Source of the DNA: a virus | Reading direction: 5' to 3' (one strand) | DNA length: 42,409 bases | IMG/VR virus record: IMGVR_UViG_3300045107_000043 | Location: 1 to 42,409 of that record | Shown: positions 38,999-42,409 of the stretch, piece after piece | Layout of the letters: each line of letters starts with the position of its first letter | Numbering within the stretch: the stretch's first letter is position 1 | Made by a program: the position numbers and the translations under genes | The notes under the pieces: generated by a model | Seen by the model: the letters and a program-made list of their open reading frames with translations, nothing else | Database searches by the model: none | Told to the model about the DNA's origin: nothing

Positions 38999-39378
38999 GG
39001 GCGAAACGGGGAGAGCGTTGCGCCCTCCCCGCCCCTCGCTATCGTGCGGGGGTCAGGGACCGCACGGGAGGAACCGGATGACTGCCGAAGAAGCCGCCGG
39101 AATATTCGCGGCAGCCATCGAGAGAGTGCTGGACGATGCGCTCGCTGACGGCGTTCCGCCGAACCTTGTCCTGCGGCTGGCGCTGGCCATGCAGCAGGAG
39201 CTTGGGCCAGAACTCGAATCGCCTGAGCTTCAACTTCCAGCCGCTCGGCTTCTGGCAGCGCTTGGAGGCATTGGCGCACGAGCGCATTCCAGCTTTCACG
39301 CGGAGTTGCGCAGCTGCCTCGATCGAGCAGGCACGTCAGAACCAGGCGCGCCTGGGGGCTGAGGGCGCGCGCGCTCAT
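38992..39378 (-). CDS. Hypothetical protein coupled to the Cro-like gene
   Basis: A 128-residue frame whose ATG lies in ATGA overlap with the stop of the Cro-like gene. The first 60 residues (SPQARLVLTCLLDRGSCATP, ESWNALVRQCLQALPEAERL) look natural; the C-terminal half is basic and low-complexity. A forward frame at 39078-39362 with a good ribosome site occupies the same DNA, so the coding strand here is not certain. Confidence 0.45.
   Translation of the reverse strand: MSARALSPQARLVLTCLLDRGSCATPRESWNALVRQCLQALPEAERLEVEAQAIRVLAQAPAAWPAPAAGQGSAERRQRAHRPALSRWLPRIFRRLLRQSSGSSRAVPDPRTIARGGEGATLSPFRPC
39078..39362 (+). CDS. Alternative forward frame
   Basis: A 94-residue frame with GGGAGG six bases before ATG 39078. 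MTAEEAAGIFAAAIERVLDD, ALADGVPPNLVLRLALAMQQ looks like a small helical phage protein, but the last third does not. It would be a lone forward gene inside a reverse operon and conflicts with the frame at 38992-39378. Kept as an alternative. Confidence 0.35.
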   Translation: MTAEEAAGIFAAAIERVLDDALADGVPPNLVLRLALAMQQELGPELESPELQLPAARLLAALGGIGARAHSSFHAELRSCLDRAGTSEPGAPGG

Positions 39379-39608
39379 GCCGCCGCGCTTTCTGGGGCGG
39401 GGGTGGGGCGCTTGGATGCGGCCAACGCGAGTTCTTGCAGGCTGGTCAATCCGGCATCGACCAGCGTGACCCAGTTTTCCGCCGGTATAGAATCACGCTG
39501 TATCCAAGAGCGCGCAGTGTGAATGCTCACCCCACACAACGCGGATACCCTGTCCGGGCCGGCGGAGCGAACAATGTCGGAATGGCTTCGCATCCCGCCA
39601 TAATCCAC
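39375..39608 (-). CDS. Cro/YdaS-like repressor
   Basis: A 77-residue protein with a helix-turn-helix (SDIVRSAGPDRVSALCGVSI, HTARSWIQRDSIPAENWVTL). The pattern, with W..R..IP..W, is that of small Cro-like phage repressors. Its start at 39608 faces the control region at 39609-39900, divergent from the CI-like fragment and the early promoter. It probably binds the repeats there and controls early transcription in both directions. Confidence 0.72.
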   Translation of the reverse strand: MDYGGMRSHSDIVRSAGPDRVSALCGVSIHTARSWIQRDSIPAENWVTLVDAGLTSLQELALAASKRPTPAPESAAA

Positions 39609-39665
39609 TTTGCGTTACGTGATCGCAAGCGCCTTTTGCATTACGAGGCGCGATATGCGTTACGC

Positions 39666-39794
39666 ATGTCCACGCCAAATGACAGATTACGCGCCGCGCG
39701 CGAGAAAGCTGGATTCAGGACAGCCAAAGAGGCCGCACGCGTCTGGCTTTGTCAGGTCTCTTTGGGCCGCAGACATCTGGGACCGAGCCCTTGA
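39666..39794 (+). pseudogene. Remnant of a CI-like repressor
   Basis: ATG 39666 opens a frame, MSTPNDRLRAAREKAGFRTA KEAAR in two parts, which is how many phage CI-type repressors begin (first helix of the HTH). After about residue 25 the sequence no longer looks like the rest of the domain and stops at residue 42. The next frame reads SLWAADIWDRALDEVKRRPG to a stop at 39822 and might be a displaced C-terminal piece. The DNA-binding domain is incomplete in any single frame, so it is probably a relic of a lysogeny switch. Confidence 0.5.
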
Positions 39795-39849
39795 TGAGGT
39801 GAAGCGCAGGCCGGGCGCGTAAAATATTTTCCGCGTAACGCATTTTGCA

Positions 39850-39880
39850 TTGACAAGGGTGACGCGTTTTGCATTATAGG
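39850..39880 (+). promoter_or_regulatory. Early forward promoter
   Basis: TTGACA at 39850-39855 is a perfect -35 box. The -10 is CATTAT (39872-39877, 16-base spacer) or TTATAG (39874-39879, 18-base spacer). A 14-base element, ACGCATTTTGCATT (39838-39851) and ACGCGTTTTGCATT (39862-39875), occurs twice with one change; the copies touch the -35 and the -10, so a bound protein would block both. Next comes GGAG and the HNH start at 39901. Confidence 0.68.
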
Positions 39881-39890
39881 GCTCACACAA

Positions 39891-39927
39891 GGAGCCCGAC
39901 ATGCAATCAATTCCATGGCCCGCCCCC
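39891..39927 (+). repeat. Copy 1 of the duplicated gene head (on the HNH gene)
   Basis: GGAG, six bases, ATGCAA and seven further codons (MQSIPWPAP). It matches 40376-40412: the coding part agrees in 22 of 27 bases, with most changes at third bases and two conservative residue changes (Ser/Thr, Ala/Thr). The ribosome site and its spacing are also repeated. Confidence 0.8.
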
Positions 39928-40368
39928 GTCACTGAGCGCTTTTGGTCGAGAGTAGATAAGCGAGGCCCGGAAGAGTGCTGGCCATGGAAAGGCGGGCGCA
40001 ACCATAAAGGCTACGGCCACCTTCAAATATGCGGTCGCATGAGAAAAGCGACGCAAGTGAGCTGGGAGTTGGCGAACGGCCAACCCTTCCCGGCTGGCAA
40101 GATGGCCTGTCACTCTTGTGACAATCCCCCATGCGTCAACCCACGCCACATTTGGCCCGGAACGAACGCCGACAATCTACGCGACATGATTGCCAAGGGC
40201 CGCGGTCTAAACCGGGGCGGCAACAGGCACGCAGCGCGCGACACCTGCCGAGCAGGTCATCCGCTAAGGATGAGCCCGTATCCGTCAGAAATCGGACTTC
40301 GCCGATGCGTCATTTGCGCAAACGCCAAGCGGCGCGCCCGTCAGGCTGCGCGCCGCGCGTCCCTCTAA
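39901..40368 (+). CDS. HNH endonuclease inserted at the 5' end of the next gene
   Basis: A 155-residue protein, with GGAG (39891-39894) six bases before ATG. The first 9 residues, MQSIPWPAP, repeat the start of the downstream protein (MQTIPWPTP). The HNH core is ECWPWKGGRNHKGYGH, then ACHSCDNPPCVNPRHIWPGT (H71, C73, C78, H83) and N92, the same subfamily as the HNH gene at 34477. A C-terminal zinc site is likely from C116, H120, C136 and C139. It is the first gene after the early promoter, so it would be expressed at once on infection. Confidence 0.82.
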   Translation: MQSIPWPAPVTERFWSRVDKRGPEECWPWKGGRNHKGYGHLQICGRMRKATQVSWELANGQPFPAGKMACHSCDNPPCVNPRHIWPGTNADNLRDMIAKGRGLNRGGNRHAARDTCRAGHPLRMSPYPSEIGLRRCVICANAKRRARQAARRASL

Positions 40369-40375
40369 TCACAAC

Positions 40376-40412
40376 GGAGCTGGACATGCAAACCATCCCC
40401 TGGCCCACCCCC
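40376..40412 (+). repeat. Copy 2 of the duplicated gene head (on the displaced gene)
   Basis: GGAG, six bases, ATGCAA and seven more codons (MQTIPWPTP). It gives the displaced gene its own start and ribosome site after the HNH stop at 40368. Confidence 0.8.
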
Positions 40413-40778
40413 GCCGCGCGCCGCTGCCTCGCAGCGATCGCGTCGGCCCCGATCGTCACCCGCGAGCGCCGCCGCAAGGCGTTCGTCACCAGCGCGGACG
40501 AATGGATCGTCCACACTGGCCCGCACGCGGACCTGCTGCGGCGGATGCACAACGAGGCTCTTGAAGCTTCGTGGGGCGGCCCGCGCGAAGTGTCGGCCGC
40601 GATCCTCGACGCCGATCCCGAGACGCTGATCACGCAGGCGCTGGCCGCGCGGACGGACGGCTACATCGTCCGCCAGACGCTGGTCGGTGATTGGGGCCGT
40701 AACACCGGCGCGGTGGACCAGTGGGAAGTCGCGCCGGCGCTGGCGACCGGCTCGGTTGAGCATCGGAGGGCGGCGTGA
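40386..40778 (+). CDS. Hypothetical early protein displaced by the HNH gene
   Basis: A 130-residue protein from ATG 40386. It begins MQTIPWPTPAARRCLAAIAS, followed by IVTRERRRKAFVTSADEWIV, HTGPHADLLRRMHNEALEAS and WEVAPALATGSVEHRRAA. I do not recognise a family. Before the HNH gene arrived it was probably the first gene after the early promoter. Confidence 0.65.
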   Translation: MQTIPWPTPAARRCLAAIASAPIVTRERRRKAFVTSADEWIVHTGPHADLLRRMHNEALEASWGGPREVSAAILDADPETLITQALAARTDGYIVRQTLVGDWGRNTGAVDQWEVAPALATGSVEHRRAA

Positions 40779-41236
40779 TGGGCGCTATTCTCAACCAGGC
40801 GTGGGAAGATGTCGCCGACGATGTGACCGGCGCAATTGAGAAGGCGGTTCAGCCGCTGCTCAAAAAGGCGGTTGATAGCATCTACTGCGGCCTGCTGGAA
40901 ACGACGCAGGATTACCTCAGCAATAACTTGGCGTTTAATATCGCCAGCCGCATTAGCGTGGCGGAGCGTGAGGCAGCTGAAGCCCGCCGTGCGCTTAGCG
41001 AGGCGGTGAATGCGCTGAAAGAGCTCCGCAATCACGGCTGCCCTCTTTGCTCTGGAGATTGCGGTGGCGCCCTTACCAAGGCCGAGGTGGCTCTATTGAA
41101 CGTCGTGAACGCGGTTCGCGACTATCTGCCACCCGATGGCATCAGCGATGTCGAGTTCATCCACCGTGTGGTCGCATCGACCGACAATCCAACCATCAAC
41201 CCTGTAATCCGGAAGCTTGAAAATGGCCGTCCGTGA
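40778..41236 (+). CDS. Hypothetical early protein
   Basis: A 152-residue protein. ATG 40778 is chosen because GGAGG (40765-40769) is 8 bases upstream; GTG 40775 is possible. The first 80 residues are helical (GAIEKAVQPLLKKAVDSIYC, REAAEARRALSEAVNALKEL). Then comes GCPLCSGDC, a possible zinc site, and a helical end. It overlaps the next gene by 14 bases. Function unknown. Confidence 0.6.
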   Translation: MGAILNQAWEDVADDVTGAIEKAVQPLLKKAVDSIYCGLLETTQDYLSNNLAFNIASRISVAEREAAEARRALSEAVNALKELRNHGCPLCSGDCGGALTKAEVALLNVVNAVRDYLPPDGISDVEFIHRVVASTDNPTINPVIRKLENGRP

Positions 41237-41480
41237 GATCGCCGCCAGCTACCGCTATGCCTGCGACGGCTGCGGCAAGACAGAAGATCGGCCCGTCCTT
41301 TCGCGCCCGCCGCATTGGAGCGACTTCCACATTCTGCGGGATGCATACGACTTCCAGGGCTGCGCGGTCGCGGACGGTTCAGTCAAGCTGACGTTGTGCC
41401 TCGAATGCGGTGAGGCAGCTGCCCGCGCTGTCAATGAGGCGATCGATGCACGCCGCGCCAAGCCGGGAGCCGCAGCATGA
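41223..41480 (+). CDS. Zinc-ribbon-like protein
   Basis: An 85-residue protein from ATG 41223. Two cysteine pairs, CDGCG near residue 14 and CLECG near residue 60, would form a zinc ribbon, with HWSDFHILRDAYDFQGCAVA between. It ends in an ATGA overlap with a small membrane protein. Small zinc ribbons of this type occur in many phage early regions; no defined role. Confidence 0.65.
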   Translation: MAVREIAASYRYACDGCGKTEDRPVLSRPPHWSDFHILRDAYDFQGCAVADGSVKLTLCLECGEAAARAVNEAIDARRAKPGAAA

Positions 41481-41614
41481 CCGCCCTCGCCTTCGCCCTT
41501 GGCGTTGTGGTCGGCGCTTTGTCCACCGTGACGTTCGGAGCCTTCGCCTTCCTGCGCGGCTGGTTCGACGAGCCTTTCGTCAACCGCCGCGACGACGAGG
41601 ATGACGGGCTGTGA
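41477..41614 (+). CDS. Small membrane protein with acidic tail
   Basis: A 45-residue frame from ATG 41477: MTALAFALGVVVGALSTVTF and GAFAFLR form a hydrophobic stretch that should span the membrane once; the tail is charged (NRRDDEDDGL). ATGA at the start and GTGA at the end couple it to both neighbours. Confidence 0.58.
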   Translation: MTALAFALGVVVGALSTVTFGAFAFLRGWFDEPFVNRRDDEDDGL

Positions 41615-41952
41615 GCGGGGCTGCGCAGGGCGCGGAGCTCGTCCGCTCGATGCGGCCGCAGAGGCTGGCGAGGGAGACGTTCGAGGCTTTTCGCCTGAAC
41701 GATGACGGACGGCCCAGCCCGCTTCCGACCTGCAGCGGCGCATCGCTTGGCGACTGCGCCACCGACGCGGCCCAGCTCTGCCTCCACAAGGAGCGGTTTA
41801 TGGTCAGGCGCACTGATGCGCTGACCGGCGAAGTGACGCTGCACTTCTATGCCGTGAAGCAGAAGTCCGCGCCGGTCTGGATCGGCGGCAAGTCGCTGCG
41901 CCCGCTCTACGCGGAGCACCTGTTCGACCTGAAGGCGGGCGGTGTCCTGTGA
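41611..41952 (+). CDS. Hypothetical early protein
   Basis: A 113-residue protein starting with GTG 41611 in GTGA overlap. SMRPQRLARETFEAFRLNDD, DCATDAAQLCLHKERFMVRR and EVTLHFYAVKQKSAPVWIGG are seen; the end is beta-like. No family recognised. Its stop overlaps GTG 41949, the possible start of the repeat protein. Confidence 0.58.
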   Translation: MSGAAQGAELVRSMRPQRLARETFEAFRLNDDGRPSPLPTCSGASLGDCATDAAQLCLHKERFMVRRTDALTGEVTLHFYAVKQKSAPVWIGGKSLRPLYAEHLFDLKAGGVL

Positions 41953-42409
41953 CCCCTCAAACGAAAGCCAAAACGATGAAGAAGATCGAGAAACTCACGC
42001 CGGAGCAGGTGACGCGTTTTCCAGAATTTGTGGAGCGGTGGACGGAAATCGGCCTTTCAACAGAGCCAGCCGACCGCCCCACCGCAGAGCGCGCCATCGC
42101 TGAGATGTATCGCGCCGCAAATTTACCTCCGCCTGAAAGGATCGTTTGGTGCGGTTCTCCGCTTTCGCAGGGCCTGACCCGCGCGGTTGTCCTTGATAAA
42201 GGATTCAGGGACAGCGTCGGGGACAGCGTCTGGGACAGCGTCAGGGCCAGCGTCTGGGCCAGCGTCGGGGACAGCGTCGGGGCCAGCGTCAGGGCCAGCG
42301 TCAGGGACAGCGTCAGGGACAGCGTCAGGGCCAGCGTCAGGGCCAGCGTCTGGGCCAGCGTCGGGGACAGCGTCTGGGCCAGCGTCAGGGACAGCGTCAG
42401 GGCCAGCGT
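41949..42409 (+). CDS. DUF6745-like protein with tetrapeptide repeats, N-terminal part (continues at base 1)
   Basis: The frame starts with GTG 41949 (GTGA overlap with the previous stop) or ATG 41976, which begins MKKIEKLTPEQVTRFPEFVE and fits my memory of family starts better; neither has a strong ribosome site. The first 80 residues (RWTEIGLSTEPADRPTAERA, IVWCGSPLSQGLTRAVVLDK) match the N-terminal part of DUF6745 proteins. At 42213 the chain enters the 12-bp repeats and runs off the window. A five-base overlap AGCGT at the two window ends keeps the frame into base 1. Confidence 0.78.
   Translation, partial: MTPQTKAKTMKKIEKLTPEQVTRFPEFVERWTEIGLSTEPADRPTAERAIAEMYRAANLPPPERIVWCGSPLSQGLTRAVVLDKGFRDSVGDSVWDSVRASVWASVGDSVGASVRASVRDSVRDSVRASVRASVWASVGDSVWASVRDSVRAS
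42213..42409 (+). repeat. 12-bp tandem array, right part (16 units plus five bases)
   Basis: Units in order, by W/R/G and A/D: GD WD RA WA GD GA RA RD RD RA RA WA GD WA RD RA, then AGCGT. This part contains the only WD unit. With the left part, 42 full units are visible: 11 WA, 10 RA, 10 GD, 6 RD, 4 GA, 1 WD. A half-unit (Arg-Asp, 42207-42212) leads into the array. Confidence 0.97.

Larger units (their letters stand above)
39609..39900. promoter_or_regulatory. Divergent early control region
   Basis: About 290 bases between the reverse Cro-like gene and the forward HNH gene. It contains TGCGTTAC (39611-39618), a near-palindrome ATGCGTTACGCAT (39655-39667), a related TTTTGCATTACG (39634-39645), a CI-like gene start (39666), GTAACGCAT (39835-39843) and the early promoter. 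These elements share bases with the clusters at 32654-32752. Confidence 0.7.

Overview
The window looks like an essentially complete genome of a short-tailed (podovirus-type) double-stranded DNA phage. It is GC-rich and tightly packed. The virion genes resemble the Bordetella BPP-1 type head set (portal, Bbp19-like protein, scaffold, BPP-1-type major capsid protein, Bbp16-like decoration protein) joined to T7-like tail genes (adaptor, nozzle, internal virion proteins, T7-type fibre N-terminus). The host is probably an alphaproteobacterium, judged only from base composition and the general look of the proteins. I see no integrase, no phage RNA polymerase, no tRNA and no reverse transcriptase.

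Both ends of the window lie inside one tandem array of 12-bp units that codes for a tetrapeptide repeat, Ser-Val-(Trp/Arg/Gly)-(Ala/Asp). The start of that gene is at the right end (41949 or 41976 onward) and its end is at the left (1-954). The molecule is therefore circular or circularly permuted and was opened inside the array; the true number of repeats cannot be read from this window.

Layout. (1) A forward early operon runs from a promoter near 39850-39880 across the window ends to 5983: an HNH endonuclease, small unknown genes, the repeat protein (DUF6745-like), a YqaJ-type exonuclease and a RecT-type annealing protein, a cupin-like protein, and several small phage proteins, most joined by ATGA, GTGA or ATGGCTGA overlaps. 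(2) A reverse late region, 5980-32010, read from right to left: terminase small and large subunits, portal, scaffold, capsid, adaptor, nozzle, internal virion proteins (including a 2162-residue protein), a T7-type tail fibre, a lysis block (XhlA-like protein, endolysin, holin, i-spanin with embedded o-spanin) and a glycine-rich beta-helix tail spike. One forward lipoprotein gene (11962-12285) interrupts this region. (3) A reverse replication and regulation region, 31981-39608: wHTH regulator, SF3 helicase/primase, HNH endonuclease, VRR-NUC nuclease, DnaA domain IV protein, DNA methyltransferase, helicase, small proteins and a Cro-like repressor. A divergent control region at 39609-39900 separates it from the early operon and still carries the N-terminal part of a CI-like repressor.

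The most interesting signals are: two HNH endonucleases of one family, one placed at the 3' end and one at the 5' end of a phage gene, each flanked by a near-synonymous 'recoded' copy of the interrupted gene terminus; the 12-bp coding array in which only two bases vary; a bipartite motif (TTGATTCAA, 14 nt, then GGYGYA) upstream of several late genes; and GTAACGCAT repeats shared by two control regions.
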